64,000 nucleotides of DNA from Lepas anatifera (Eukaryota; Arthropoda; Thecostraca; Lepadidae). Within the stretch, counting starts at the first letter, position 1. Every line of letters begins with the position of its first letter. Below the pieces are notes generated by a model, which had not been told where the DNA came from, did no database searches, and worked only from the letters and a program-made list of their open reading frames with translations. The DNA lies in NCBI GenBank assembly GCA_034440635.1, contig JAOTON010001937.1, forward strand, positions 1,396,001 through 1,460,000, in the 5' to 3' direction. The position numbers and the translations under genes were made by a program. Below, piece after piece: positions 40,436 through 53,570 of this stretch.

Positions 40436-41962
40436 CATGGGACCAATATCAAAAGGCCCGTGGGACCAATCTTGAGGCCCCTGGGACCAAGTTCAGGTCC
40501 CTGGGACCAAGTTCAGGCCCCTGAGACCAACTCAGGGCCCCTGAGACCAAGGTCAGGGCCCTCGAGATCAATGTTCGATAATCCGGAGCCCTTGATATCG
40601 ATGATCAAGGGCCCCTGAGACCATGCTCGTGGAGCACACTGAGACCAAGCTTGGGGATCCTCTGAGACCAAGCTCGGGGACCCCTGAGACCAGGATCCAA
40701 AGGCCCGTGAGACCAAGATCGAAAGGATCGTGGGACCAAGTTTGGGGCCCTGAGACCAAGCTCAGGCCCCTTAGACCACCTCGGGGCCCCTGAGACCAAG
40801 CTCGGGAGCCCATGAGACCCAGATCGAAAGGCCCGTGAGACCAAGATCGAAAGGCCCGTGGGACCAATCTTGGGGCCCCTGGGACCAAGTTCGGGCCCCT
40901 GAAACCAACTCAGGGCCCCTGAGACCAAGCTCAGGGGCCCCCGATATCAATGTTCAATAATCCGGAGCCCTTGATACCGATGATCGAGGTGCCCCTGAGA
41001 CCGCGCTCGTGGAGCCCACTGAGACCAAGCTTGGTGTCCTCTGAGACTAAAGTTTGGGCGTCCTCTGAGACCAAGCTCGGGGGCCCTTGAGACCAAGCTC
41101 GGGGGCCCCCTGAAACCAAGACCGAAAAGCCCGTGAGACCACGATCGAAAATCCCGTGGGAACAAGATCAAAAGGCCCGTGGCACCGAGTTTGAAGCCCC
41201 TGAGACCAAGCTCGGGGGTCCCCTGATACCAAGACCGAAAGGCCGTGAGACCAAGATCAAAAGGCCCGTGGGACCAATCTTGTGGCCCCTGAGACCAGGC
41301 TCGGGTTCCTGAGACTAACTCGGGGCGCCTGAGACCAAGCTCAGGGGCCCCCGATATCAATGTTCGATAATCCGGAGCCCTTGATACCGATGATCGAGGG
41401 CCCCTGAGACCAGGCTTGTGGAGCCCCCTGAGACCAAGCTCAGGCCACTGAGGACAAGCTTGTGGAGCCCCCTGAGACCAAGCTCAGGTCACTGAGGACA
41501 AGCTCGGGGGTCCCCTGAGACCAAACTCGTGGAGCCCACCGAGATCAAGCTCAGGCCACTAAGACCAAGTTTGGGGGTCCTCTGAGACTAAGTTTGGGGG
41601 TCCTCTGAGACCAAGCTCGAGGGTCCCCTGCAACTAAGTTCGGGGTCCCCTGACACCAAGCTTTGGGGGGCCCAAGACCAAGCTCGGGGGCTCCCTGAGA
41701 CCAAGACCGAAAGACCGTGAGACCAAGATCAAAACGCCCGTAGAACCAACCTTAAGATCGGTCCCACGGGCCTTCTTAAGATCTTAATACTAAGATCCCA
41801 GGGGCCCAATTTGGGCCCCTGGGCCAAAGTTCAGAACCCTGAGACCAACTCAGGGCCCTTGAGACCAAACTCAGGTGCCCCCGATATCAATGTTCGCTAA
41901 TCCGGAGCCCTCGATAGCGATGATCGAGGGACCCCTGAAACCAAGCTCGGGGAGCCCCTGAG
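40436..41962 (-). repeat. GGTCTC minisatellite, block 4 (inverted)
   Basis: GAGACCAAGCTCGGGGGCCC units with the same spacers as block 1, in inverted orientation. Its far end (41600-41770) matches the complement of 31340-31500. It stops at GTTAGGTAACGA (41969). Confidence 0.9.
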
Positions 41963-42575
41963 GCCACGTTAGGTAACGAAACGCTCATTGGCCTTGACAC
42001 TAGCGGGGCTAGCCACCTGGTGGCAGGATACCGAAGCAGCTGAGCAACCGAGACGCTAGTTCAGAAACTGGCCGCTAGAGGGGAAGCCGGCTGTTTTAGC
42101 TCTGCCAGGATAACTGCCTTAGGATTATGGAATTATTCTGGCCATTTTTACCTACGTGTGAAAGCCAGCCGCACATGACCGAATTCGTCATGAGAGTCGT
42201 CTGGGAGGAGATGGAGGGCGTGGAGGCATTGAATCCATTACATCTAGCTAGGAATGTATGTTATTTCCGCTAAGACTCTTCGAATTGGGTCCGTATTAGC
42301 CTCTGACCTTGTGGTAAAGGCAAAACTTCACATTTTCTGTCTTTGGATCGTATTTGTTTTGTCCTTTTCTTTCGCTTTTGTCTGTACTCGTCATGTTCTC
42401 TTGAAACCTGTTCTGATAAGGTCAGTTGTGTCAAGCTAGAGCGCTAAAATAAACGTCATTGTAAAAGTCTTATGATCTCATGTCATATTAGGTCACGAGG
42501 TAGCCTCAGGGGGTCAAACCACTATCAGAATGTCATTATGTTTCACATAGCGGAGAAAATTATGACATTTTCCCA
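41963..42575. other. No gene recognised
   Basis: Begins with GTTAGGTAACGA, the boundary shared with the block at 57.25 kb. Otherwise unassigned. Confidence 0.4.
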
Positions 42576-43658
42576 TTAAATGGAGATACGCGAAAACAAA
42601 TTTATTGGCTACAGGGGTCGAAAAACTGACCATTTTGGCATTCTAAATGGTGACAGCCCAAGGTGGACAAGGTGACAAAAATTAGCTGATATGTTTGCTC
42701 CAGACGAATAACGGAACAAATAGCCAAAATTTGCACATGCAATTTAAACTCGCAATGTTTTTCAACAACTAAGATGGTCCAGGAGTATCCCTTGGTATCC
42801 CAATAACTCAAAACGTGCCACATTTTGCAGCCTGGGCTGGTGACACATTTATGGTTTGGCATTTTTAATGGTGACAATCTGAACACTTTTTTGGCCCCTG
42901 ATTGGCTAGATCAAAAGGTCACAAAAAGTTGTTTCAGAAGTCCTATTCCAATTTTTACGAATTCGGCCTGCAAATGCCTTAAAATTCCTTTCAAAGTCAA
43001 CATTTCTAGACGACTTTACCGTTACACCTCTTATCAGTTAATGTGACGTATCCACGGCTAAGGCTATCAATTTCTCTAAGAATTAGGTTATATCTATCCT
43101 AATTAGTGATGTAGAAGTTTAGACTACTATAGAAAAAATTACTTAAGAAAAAACATTCCAAACCCCTTTTGAAACAGAAATATAGGGCTTAAAAGAAATA
43201 AAAATTAACCAATGAGAAGCCTAGGATTCTCATACCGGGGTCACGCGACCTATCTGAGGCAAAAGTTTCGTCATTCTGGGGCTGAAGCAGAAAACGACTC
43301 AAGACCCGAGGTACGAAATGGCTGAAGATTTGAGTAGGTAATTGTATTTTTTCCGTTTCTAGGGCAAACTAATTCATTTTTTAGTTTGTAAAGGCTTTGT
43401 AAAATTAATTCACATACAAATACAGGGGAGACATTTGTATTACAAGAAAACATTACTTTTCAACTTTAAATAGTTTTCGAAAAATAAATGATGGGTGAAG
43501 GTTTCAGCATTTTATCGGAACTGTTAACTTATTTCGATAATAAGTGAGTGGCCTCCCAAAATTGTGTCGAATATTTAAAAATAATTGACAGTTTCCTAAT
43601 CAGGATTTTTCAAATAGCAAGAAACCACAATCATAATTTTTCGCGTATCTCCCTTTAA
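42576..43658. mobile_element. TTAA-flanked element with GGAGATACGC termini, copy 1
   Basis: The left end reads TTAA-ATGGAGATACGCGAAAA; the right end, complemented, reads TTAA-AGGGAGATACGCGAAAA. 1,083 bp. The interior has no convincing gene. A shorter, inverted copy is at 45149-45932. Confidence 0.78.
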
Positions 43659-43979
43659 ATTTACTTTACTAGATTGCAATGACTCTAACGGCATGAGAGC
43701 TGTGCCTAGTCTGCTTAAGCATTGTATATTTTAGTGGAAATGGCCTATCGTGACCTAACTTGGCCTCTGGAGGTCAAACATTTGGCCTGAGCGCTTAAAC
43801 ATGCGAAGTATTTTCTTACTGGATTTACACGAGCTTTTCAGTGCACTTTGCAGATTTGCGTTAACCCCCATATATTCGGAGTTACAGGAGGGCATCAATG
43901 GCCCCCGGTCGGGCGAAGTTGGCGCCGGACCACTGGTGGGGCGTGGGTTAAAGCTAGCCTTTACGTATATGGAAATTTG
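43659..43979. other. No gene recognised
   Basis: Spacer between the TTAA element and the inverted repeat arm. Confidence 0.35.
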
Positions 43980-45105
43980 CAGCGTGGCTAAAATAACAGC
44001 TTTATGGCACATTTCGGGAAATTAAATACTGCTGTGTATTAGTTCGAACACTTTCACACATATGGTGGCTTTTCAAGCGCCGTCGTAATGAACGTGAAGT
44101 GATGAAGACGATGAAAGGAGACGGTGTGCATGATATTAAACCTGACTACCTCAATTCACTCTGGTAATCAGACTTAAAGTTATTGAATGTCAGTCGTTTT
44201 GAGCACGAATAAATGATACTCTGCGGGAAATGATTACCAATTCTTTCCCGGTGTCGAATTCACGAACTCTTTAATCAGGAAATTTCCAAGAAAATGAAAA
44301 GAAAAATTAATTAAAATACAAGGGATATGGGAGTGCGTCCCGGATATAACGTATATTCCGCGGACAGATCCTGTTGAATTCACCACAGTTCTTTATCGCC
44401 CTTGTTATGTTGTAGGTGAGCAAATTACCAAGAAAATAGGCACCCGAGATATCTATCGCCTTGGCTCACCCTGTTGTTATTTTCAACTTGTCATACTTCT
44501 TTTTATTTTTGGGATTATGTTCATCAATTCCTGTCATTGCCCTTGTTTGTCTAGTTTTCCCACGAAATGTTAAAAACGAAAAGTTATTTATTTCAGAATA
44601 GTTAGGAAGGTAGTTATTGGGGTTACGCCTATATATTTAAAACTAGCTGAAGTGCCAAGTTCCCTGTTTGATTTGCTCTTATCGATGATACAACTAGATT
44701 AATTTTTGCCTCCTTTCTTTCAGTATTGGTTCCAGATCGACATGTTTGAATTTCTTTTTTTTGTACGAAATGGGCGTAGATACATTTGTTCCGAGACGTA
44801 TAATTTTCGAAAATAGTGTTTGGGTCTAGGATCTCAAGCAATATATCTGGATTGTATTCTAAAATCTAAGAAATGTTAAGGAAAAAAGGACGCTCAATAA
44901 AAGGATATAGAACTGTGCCCCAGTTGCTATATAACACCTATTCCGTGGACGGTCCTGCTGATGAAGCCGCTGACTTACCCCTCCCTAGCCATTGGTTGGA
45001 GACCCCAGGAGATTGGGGAGGTCAGTACTCCCTTCTACTTTGGGTCTCTGATAGGCTTTGTACGGGGCTTGTATTGCTGTGCCAGCGTTAAGCCATCCAG
45101 GACCA
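43980..45105 (-). repeat. Dispersed repeat, right arm of the inverted pair
   Basis: Complement of 39110-40200; see that entry. It lies between the two TTAA elements. Confidence 0.8.
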
Positions 45106-45148
45106 CCACACATTGGTGCCCCCTGAGCTAGTACCTATTTTGTGCCCT

Positions 45149-45932
45149 TTAAAGGGAGATACGCAAAAAAATATTATTGTGGTTTCTTGCTATTTGAAAA
45201 ATCCGGATTACGAAACTGTCAATTAATTTTGTATCTTCGGCAAAATTTTGGGAGGCCACTCACTTATTATCGAAATAGGTTAATAATCCCGATAAAATGC
45301 TAAAACCTTCACCCATCACTTACTTTTCGAAAACTATCTGAAGTTAAAAAGTAATGTTTTTTTGTAATAAAAATGTATATTCTCATGTATTGGTATTTGA
45401 ATTAACTTTAAAAAGTCTTTGAAAATACAAAATGAATTAATACGCCCTAAAAAACGGAAAAAACATAATTACTCACGTCTTCAGCCGTTTCGTACCTCGG
45501 GTCTTGAGTCGTTTTCTGCTTCTACCCCAAGATGACGAAACTTTTGCGTCAGAAAGGTCACGTGACCCCCTATGAGGTGACTGTACGTTCTGATCGGTCA
45601 ATTGTGATTTCTTAAAAGTCCTATATTTTTGTTTTAATATTATTTTTGGCTGTAACTTTTTTAAAATAACTTTTTATTTAATAGTTTTAAACTTTCATGT
45701 CACTGCTTAGGAAAAATGGGACCGGTTTCTTAGAGAAATTGATAGCCGTAGCCGGGGGTAGGTCATTTACATTGATAAGAGGTGTACCGGTAAAGTCGTC
45801 TAGAAATGTTGACTTTGAGAGAAACTTTAAGACATTTGCAAGTCGAATTCGCAAAAATGATAATGGGACTTCTGAAACAACTTTTTGTGACCTTTTGATC
45901 TAACCAATAATTTTTTTGCGTATCTCCCTTGA
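45149..45932. mobile_element. TTAA-flanked element with GGAGATACGC termini, copy 2 (inverted)
   Basis: The left end is TTAA-AGGGAGATACGCAAAAA; the right end, complemented, is TCAA-AGGGAGATACGCAAAAA with one base changed in the TTAA. It is collinear in inverted orientation with about 42890-43658, so it lacks about 300 bp of copy 1. Confidence 0.75.
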
Positions 45933-45939
45933 AGCTGAT

Positions 45940-46130
45940 CTGGGCCTCTTGAGTTGAGGAATTTCATCAGCAGCTCTAGGGCCCTGAGCTTAGCTGGTCA
46001 CACTGAGGCTGATGAGGGCCCCTGGGCTGGTATGGGGCTCCTGGCCTGATTAAGTGCCCCCTGACTTGATCTGGTACCCCCGAGTTGATATGGTCCCCGA
46101 GCTGGTCGGGGTGCTGCCTAAGCACCCCTG
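45940..46130 (+). repeat. Degenerate GGGCCCCTGAGCTG-type repeats
   Basis: About eight diverged ~23-bp units (CCCTGAGCTTAGCTGG, CCCTGGGCTGGTATGG and similar). Confidence 0.55.
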
Positions 46131-48640
46131 ATTATGTAAATTGCTAATTATACTGATGGATTCTGGGGAGGGATGTGCTAAAAAGGCATGTGCCTCTGAG
46201 CTCAGAGAGCAGTCCCCTAAACCAGGATTTCTACTAATTAATCTAAATGAAGAACTAGTTTTTCACAATTTTCAGCCCTGTCACACCATCCCCACAAAAC
46301 CACCAGCCTCTTTACCTTTTTACTCTAACTGGGACTGATCCTCGAAAATATGGAACTTGATAAACGCGTTAAAAAGATATCTCTCAAATTATTCCGGCAG
46401 CAAAAATGGTCCAATGCCACGTTGCCACTCCTCCTCCTACACCCCTTGAGGGAGCCGCGGAACTTAATCCGTGTTCAACCAGGGCTCACTCGTCACGACA
46501 AAACCAGTGGACATAACAAGTGAATTTTCGACTCCAATATATCTTAGCTTGCACATAGTGAGATATCACAGGCTCCGCTGATTTCTCTGATGTTAAGTAC
46601 TTCCATGAGTTGGCTGACTTGTCCTTAAATCTATCCAAAACAGTCATGTTTTGACTACTTTGATGAGATTGCGGTGAAATTTTCTTTTTCCGGTTTTAAT
46701 CGAGCTTCCCTTCTCCACCAATGTTTGATTTGCATTTTTCTCGTACCAAAGGTACCCAGAAGTTAATATAATTTAAGATATAGTAAGTTTTTTAGGTTAC
46801 GTTAAAAGCCACCATTTACTCCTGGCGTGCCCCTCAAAGGTGATGTGCCCCCCTCCCATTCGGAAGTTCTGGCTGCGCCCCTGCTTGTCACCGAATAGTG
46901 CTGACGGACCCAGGCCCCAAGTTCGGAACGGTGGGGGGGGGGGGGGCAGCTAAGTCAATACTCTGGAGATAAAGCCTGACGCGGCTGCCCTGGAAGAATC
47001 TCTGTTAGTCTATGGAAACGTGCTACTTTCAGGAGTGGGACTTAAGCTATACTTCCACCACTGCCTGAGGCACTGATCACAGTCACGAGTCACGGTCAGA
47101 GTTCACCCACCTCCCAAAATGGTATTGTATTAAAAAACTCACATATTCCCTGGCACTCTCGCATAAAGTGGGGAAAGCAAATTTCTTCCTGCCCATACCT
47201 TGAATAAAAATGTAAGGAATCAACACGGGGAAATAACATCTTGGTATAACGCTTATGTCATGGAGCGTCGGCGTTACTAAAAAGAACTATTATATTTCAC
47301 AAGCTAATAGGAGGGGATTAGGATAGATGGTGAGACCTCTAAGATTAAGATACAATACATTGCTTTATTCTTCAATTCAATACTTATTTTCAGATCACGT
47401 CTTTTCTGGTGTACGCATTGATCCTAGGGTCTACCCGTGAAGTGGTGTATTTACTCTGGTTCATTGCGGATTTCTCTCATGGCTACGGAGCGCTGCCAGC
47501 CCGACCTCAACAAAAGAGGAGGGTACACCCAATCATCCATCAATTACGCCCGCCGTGAAATACCGCTGTGCGGGGCGCGAGAGGGATAGGGCTCGTAATA
47601 GCCATGACACTTCCTCACTCTCAACACAATGCGCCCGTATTGCCCGTGGAGGCGAATTTCGACGAATGGATGAAAAGGTATGCTTATGCGGTAACACAAG
47701 TGTTTGAATAAGGTGGCCACAGCAACAACATGTCAGGGTATCACTCAACCCTCTAACAAAAAGCTTTAGCCAGCTGATACTAAGTCGTCACCCGATACGT
47801 GCGCCGGCGACAGTCCTGATACGTGCCGGACACGACAGTGGAGCCAACCGTACAATGGCTCCGCGGTGGGTGGGGTGGAGGGGACCATCACTCAGCGCTG
47901 CCGGGATGCTTACCGAAGGGTTGGCTACAATGTACAATGCCAATTCACCGAGATAAATCAAACAGCTCCTGACAGTTTCGTGAAAGACGATTGCCAAAGA
48001 TGGCACCTTTGTGTCAAAAACAGGCGTGCGTCTAAGCCTTACCTACGTCCGTCCTGGGAGGAAGCCGGAGTCACAGCACATTCACTCATACAGTGATCAC
48101 GTACAATATAATGATGGGCCCATTTATAACTGAAACTGATAGTCTCCCCGCCATCCGTAATGCCGCCCCTGCCCATAGCGTGCGTTCCCATTGTGTAAAG
48201 AACCGGTCATATATAATCTACATTATACACTTCTCGCAATATAATTATAAGCTGCTGTGATTACCTGGAAAGTGAATATTTGTAAATATTTCTTAACATT
48301 TTGGTTACTGTCTTTACAACGACTGTTTCATTCACTTACGACCCAAGTGCCGCTTCCACCGATTTCGGGTGCCGAAGACGAACGAAAATTGGCGACACCT
48401 TGGATACGAACAGTGAATGCTAGACCAAAGCTCGAAGGAAAAACTATTTGAAGCTGGGCTTTTTTATTTTGTGCCACCCCTGATTTTGAGTAAGCTTTCC
48501 CCGGCATACCATTGGGCGTCTCACTTGAACATGGACCACCTTCATCGATTTTTGCTTGCCCTCTTGTTTGTGATTGGGTGCCTATATTTCATGATTGACC
48601 GCCCTTTTTTCAGTACTGGAGCACCCCACTGTAACATGCA
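46131..48640. other. No gene recognised
   Basis: Contains a run of 14 G at about 46933-46946. Short open frames at 47605-47710 (starting MTLPHSQHNAPVLP) and 47866-48096 show no recognisable domain. The GGTTCTGGCTGCGCCCCTGC-like text near 46865 resembles an element end without a partner. Confidence 0.35.
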
Positions 48641-49400
48641 ACACAAACCCCCTTTCAAGGGGCCCGACCCCAACTCAGGGGGTATAAGATCAGCCGAGGG
48701 GCCCGTAACAGTTAAGAGGTTTCGAACCAGATAAGGGGTCATTGACGGCTAATGGAGCCCTAGTGCCAAAACCTGGGTTTCAAGATAAGCATGGGAGCCC
48801 TTACCATCTAGAAGGGACCCAGATAAGCTCAGGGGCTTAGAACCAGCTCAGGGGCCCCAGATCAGCTGAGCAAGTAAAAAAAAACTCAGGAGGCCAGACC
48901 ATTTGGGCCCCCAACGGGCTTAGAGGCCCCAAAGCAGCGTAGGGTCTAGATCAGCGCAATAGAGCCTGGACAAACTAAAAATCCAATGCCATCTCAGGGG
49001 TTCTTACCAGCTCAATAAACACCAATCCAGCTAGGAACCCTGCGATAAAGCCAAAGACATCTTGAGTAGATCCTTTTAGGGGCTCTAGACCAGCTGGTGC
49101 CCGTCTCAATAATTCCACCATAGTGGTTCTTCTCAGCTCAGGGGCCCCAAACAGCGTGGTGGAGTCTAAGGCCATGCCAGTAAGCTCCTTTGCAATACCC
49201 TCTCATGGCCCCAGAACAGCCCAGGGACTACTTGCAAAACTTACTCGCAGGAGGCTCAAAACTATCTCAAAGGTCCAAAATCCACTGAGAGGCCCCATAC
49301 CAGTTAAAAGGACCCGAAAATCTCAGATGAATCCAGTACCAGGGTTTCAGGATTAGTGCCGGCGCCTGAATATCTAAAGTGGCCCGGAAATATTGTGGCT
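48641..49400 (-). repeat. Degenerate CAGCTCAGGGGCCCC-type repeats
   Basis: Diverged units of about 25 bp built on CAGCTCAGGGGCCCCAGA, the complementary orientation to the 45.9-kb block. Confidence 0.55.
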
Positions 49401-51565
49401 ACAATTGGCCCCTGCCTTGCTTGCGGGACTCCTTTGGTCTCTGCCCTCCGTGGCTACAACATCCGTCCCTGCTTGGGAGTAGTAGGTAAGTATTATATCT
49501 TAAACTCTTAATTCAAGCAGGCTCCAGAATACTGTATGCGATCTGTGATGGTCCCATTTAGTGATCCTAGCTGAAATTCGGCCAAACCCTGGATTTTTGG
49601 AGATTCAATCAAATTTTGAACGGACCTCAGGGAGTTTAAGGCCAATTCATAGTTTTGTGAGCGTTTAGAATGCTCAGAAATTTCGCCCCAAAACGTTGTT
49701 TAACTTTTCTTTTTTTGCTCCCCGACATGTTTTTGTGCATATGCGTTTTTACGAAAATTTACATCTTGCACGGTTGGGCCCCCAAAAGCTATTCTGGGCC
49801 TCCTTCGAGGCCGCCCCCATCAGGGTTCGCCCCCTCCTTGAGCAATTTCTGAATCCCCTGGGGCACTAACGGTGAAAGGAACTGAACTATTCCACATGCT
49901 TACTTCCATTGATGAGTCTGATGCTATGAATTTTTTCAGCATTTCATTGTGTGTTGGTGTGTAAAGGATATGAATTATGGAATTCTTACATTTCAGACTA
50001 TTCTTTAACATGAGAATGAGGGGGATCATTGATATTAGCTGCGGGCTCATAATTTTTACAAACGTATCGTTTCCTGGATTATTTTATACAAGATGAACAT
50101 GAGGCTGAGTTTTAGTCATTGCACAGCAATGTCTGCTGAATGGGGAAAGGGCTAAAATTCTGCCTCGTACCTGGCAGAGCATTATGTTTGACTCTTATTG
50201 CTTCTACGTTGACATATAAGCGTGGTATATGTTGGGTACAAAAAAACTTATGGAGAGTGTGTTACTCTGTTAATATATCTGTCATTACGGATTCGAAGCG
50301 GCATCTTGAACTGGGCATCCTATGTTAATTACATATATGCATTTCTGTAGTCCAAACATAAAGCACCATGCACATTGGCTTTTCCATTGTACCTGCCGAT
50401 TTGACATTTTTCCTGGCATCAAAGGTATCAAGGGCGAATTCAGAGTAAACAGAAGAGGAGAGTGGTTACCCTCTGATCAAGTCCTCGACTACACTACACT
50501 GCGATTCGGCATTAGCTGGTGCAAACCTGGTCTATGTGCCTCCCCCTCGATAATGAATCCTGTATCCGTCCATGACTAACTTAACCCTACTTCCAACGGG
50601 CTTCCGGCTACCCCTATTTCCAACAGGGGGCAGATTCTGCCCCCGAAGATTTCAAAAGTTACCCGACCGATTTTAAAAATTCACACTGCAATCGATTCAT
50701 CTTGCGCTAATCTCCATTTAAAAAAAGAAAATCCCAAAATTTTGAAAATTGAGGGTAATGTTTCAAAATATACAAAATGTCTGCCTTTTTTAGATTATCC
50801 GTAACTCTTGTCTCTTAGGCTCTATTTTCACGAAACTGGTATGGATTGAAAGGGAATTGCTTGAACATGGTGATATCTTCTATTTAGGTGAAATTAAAAA
50901 TTCAAGGGCGGTTTAAGGGCCAGAATTTTGGGGGAATTATATGATTTTTGCTCGTCTTTTTTGCAGAAATACATACGCCAGGTAGAGTGTGATATCTCTT
51001 ATGTCAAACAAAATGATCAAATGCCAAACATATGTCAGATGTGGATTCAGGGAGGCAAAGAAGTAGGGTAAGACAAACAACCCCGCCTTTCAGGTATGGC
51101 TACTTTTCAAATTACCCCGCCTTTATCCACCTCTGCTCGCCCCGGGGAACACTCCTGGATCCACCTATGGATGGATTGTGTCAATTTGGTGTAAGGATTA
51201 AATGCATATCTTCGATGCTCTGCCCCATTCAATGCAGACACAACACTAAAATGAACTTGAGTGTGAGTGAACTCCCCCCTCACCCCTAATTACGGTACCT
51301 GAGCACGTCGATGGCTTCCTATCATTATATAACACACATATCGGCTCAATGCATGGTTATGTTTAGCCCTCCCGTCCATTCTGGAGGCAGTATATTCACT
51401 TTGGAAGGTTCGAATGGAAAACATTGTAGACCCCCCCATTATGAACTCCTGGAACCGCCCATGGCAAAACATTTATCGAAATACACATCAACGGCCGCTA
51501 ATTGTAGGACAAAAGCAGCGCAGGCGACAATGCTCGGCTTCTAGACAAACCCCCAAATTAGCGAG
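49401..51565. other. No gene recognised
   Basis: AT-rich DNA with short open frames on both strands. No motif, TIR or RNA gene was identified. Confidence 0.4.
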
Positions 51566-51567
51566 TC

Positions 51568-52325
51568 AGGCGGGTACCCGCCCTTAAGATCTCGACAACC
51601 GCGCTAGGTAGCGAAAAACGGTAAAAGGCGTTGGATGACCCATCCACTACTCCATCGAAAATATTTAAACCATTTTTTGTCAGGTCACATTTAGGGTCAC
51701 TAGAGGACAAAACAAGCCGTCATAGGGATAACATGTAAATGAAGTTTTTTGGCCATTACATCTAAACAAGTAGAGATAGAGCAAAACGATTTAAACTCTA
51801 TGAATCCTCGCAGCAAGCCAAATCGAATGATATATAACATGACCTGGCCTGAGGTCAGGTCAAGCTCAAATTGGGCAAAATTCATATCATTAGAACCGCA
51901 ATGACGAGGAAAATCTAATGCAGTTTAAATAAACGCTCTATCTTTATTCATTACTGTGTTATTCAGTTAAAACCATTTTTCCCATGCATTTCCAATGGAG
52001 AAGTCATGGCTCGTACCTGACCTTAGGTCATCAATATCAAAAATTTCGGAACATATTTTAGATAACTCAGTGGGGTCATTGCGTGGTACGAGTTTCAATC
52101 GGATAAGTTCATCCTGTTCCTGCTTATGCTATCTTAAACTTTTTTGAGGTCAGGTCGCTCCACCTGTACTGGTGACCTGACCTGAGATGTCCTAACCTTA
52201 CAATTTTGAAGAAAACAAGTTGTGAAAATGATGAGGAAAAAGGCAGGCCAAGTACGGCGGCGCTACGCGCCGCCGTTTTTATACTGCCTTCGAGAAAGCC
52301 GGGGGCGGGTACCCGCCCCCGTCAA
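51568..52325. mobile_element. Possible element bounded by GGCGGGTACCCGCC palindromes
   Basis: The palindrome GGCGGGTACCCGCC occurs at about 51569 and again at about 52308, next to TTAAGATC in both places (CTTAAGATCT and TTAAGATCC). Between them lie several AGGTCA/TGACCT motifs and a strong hairpin at 52254-52276. It could be a ~750-bp non-autonomous element; no TSD was established. Confidence 0.4.
52254..52276 (+). other. Perfect 10-bp GC hairpin followed by T5
   Basis: ACGGCGGCGC, loop TAC, then GCGCCGCCGT and TTTTT. It looks like an intrinsic terminator, but in this eukaryotic setting it is more likely part of an element end or a transcript hairpin. Confidence 0.6.
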
Positions 52326-52339
52326 TGCGCGTGTTAAGA

Positions 52340-52570
52340 TCCTACCTGGGGCCCCTGAGCTAAGGTGGGCCCTAAGCCAATCTTGAGCTCCCTGTGTTGA
52401 ACTGGGTAGCCCCTGGGCTGGTCTGGGCCGCTGCACAGTTATAGGGCCCCTGAGCTGAGCTGGGGACCAGAGCTTAAATGGCCCCTGGAGATGTTCTGAG
52501 ACCCAATATACACCGACCTTTGGGGCGCCCCTAAATTGAGCTAGGGCCCCAACCTAGTTAAATAGTTGGT
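52340..52570 (+). repeat. Degenerate GGGCCCCTGAGCTGAGCTGGG-type repeats
   Basis: Around eight diverged units of the same kind as 45.94-46.13 kb. Confidence 0.5.
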
Positions 52571-53570
52571 GCATATGCAGAGAAAGTGCCAGAGGGGAAA
52601 GCAACCACAGGTGGAGAAAGCAGGCACCCTGAGGATCAGCTAGGGGTCGATGCAGAGGCATGGAATGAAAGACCAAGAATGAACACCAACGGTGCGAGGG
52701 CTGGTCCGAGCCAGAGAGGCGAACCGAGACGCCAGTTCTTAAAACTGATGGCAATGGAAATGAGAAATATCTTTTGTACAGAGACTAACCCTAAATCCAA
52801 AAAAGGTGATGGCCGGTCACGCTGCGCAATATGCCTTAGTGGGTTCACGATACATGTGGGAGGGGGGGTTGTTGCAGAGGATATCATTTTCGTGTGTGGC
52901 ACGTACATACCTTTAGTGGGCGCCTTGGTTCGTGAATGGCGAGGAAGCCTTAGCGATCATCGTGGATGCAGAATTATACGCGTGTTTCTTTCGCTTCTTG
53001 TGGGTTTGATAAACCAGACCGAAATTTTACACATAAATTGAAATAACGTTATCTGCAGACGTGGCAGCCAGCATTTGACTTGTGTCTTAAACGACTGATA
53101 TTAAAAGCAAACGACAGCAATCTTTCGACCGCCACAAAATTCTCTATTCCATCGCTTAAACCCTCTACGCAAATCAGAATATTTCCACCCGGATAGGATC
53201 AACGCATGCGTTCCTATTCAACTCACGACTATTGTAACATGCGACTTTGTCTATTAAAGTCGTCGGTCTTCTGGTGCTGGAAGCTCCTTAACCGTCCATG
53301 TTGGGCACAACAGCATACCACAGAGGCCTGTCGCAAAGAGGCCTGTCGCAAAACATTTTTACCGTCAGATAGGAACATTTAATGCTAGAGCGTTTGGAAA
53401 CTGAGTAGCGGGGAGGGGATAGCAATATTGCCACTCCGCAGACGCTATCATATTAAATAAGTGAATCTAAGCATTTATGTACAATTATATATTAAAATTA
53501 TATCAAACTGAAAAGTATACATGCCAAATATCTTGCAAACAAAGAATCGAGGCAAAATAAGCCCGTGCTT
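52571..53570. other. No gene recognised
   Basis: The 151-codon frame starting at 52586 has no recognisable domain and partly overlaps repeat-like sequence; I do not call it a gene. Confidence 0.4.

Noticed and set aside
30873..41360. Many frames with LGLRGP / SLVSGAP repeats on both strands
   Set aside because: Products of the GGTCTC minisatellite; both strands are open to a similar degree and the peptide is only the unit repeated.
52254..52281. Bacterial rho-independent terminator
   Set aside because: The hairpin and T tract fit by shape, but the whole window is eukaryotic and no bacterial-type gene precedes it.
52586..53041. 151-codon frame as a gene
   Set aside because: No recognisable domain, no splice support, and part of the other strand is equally open.
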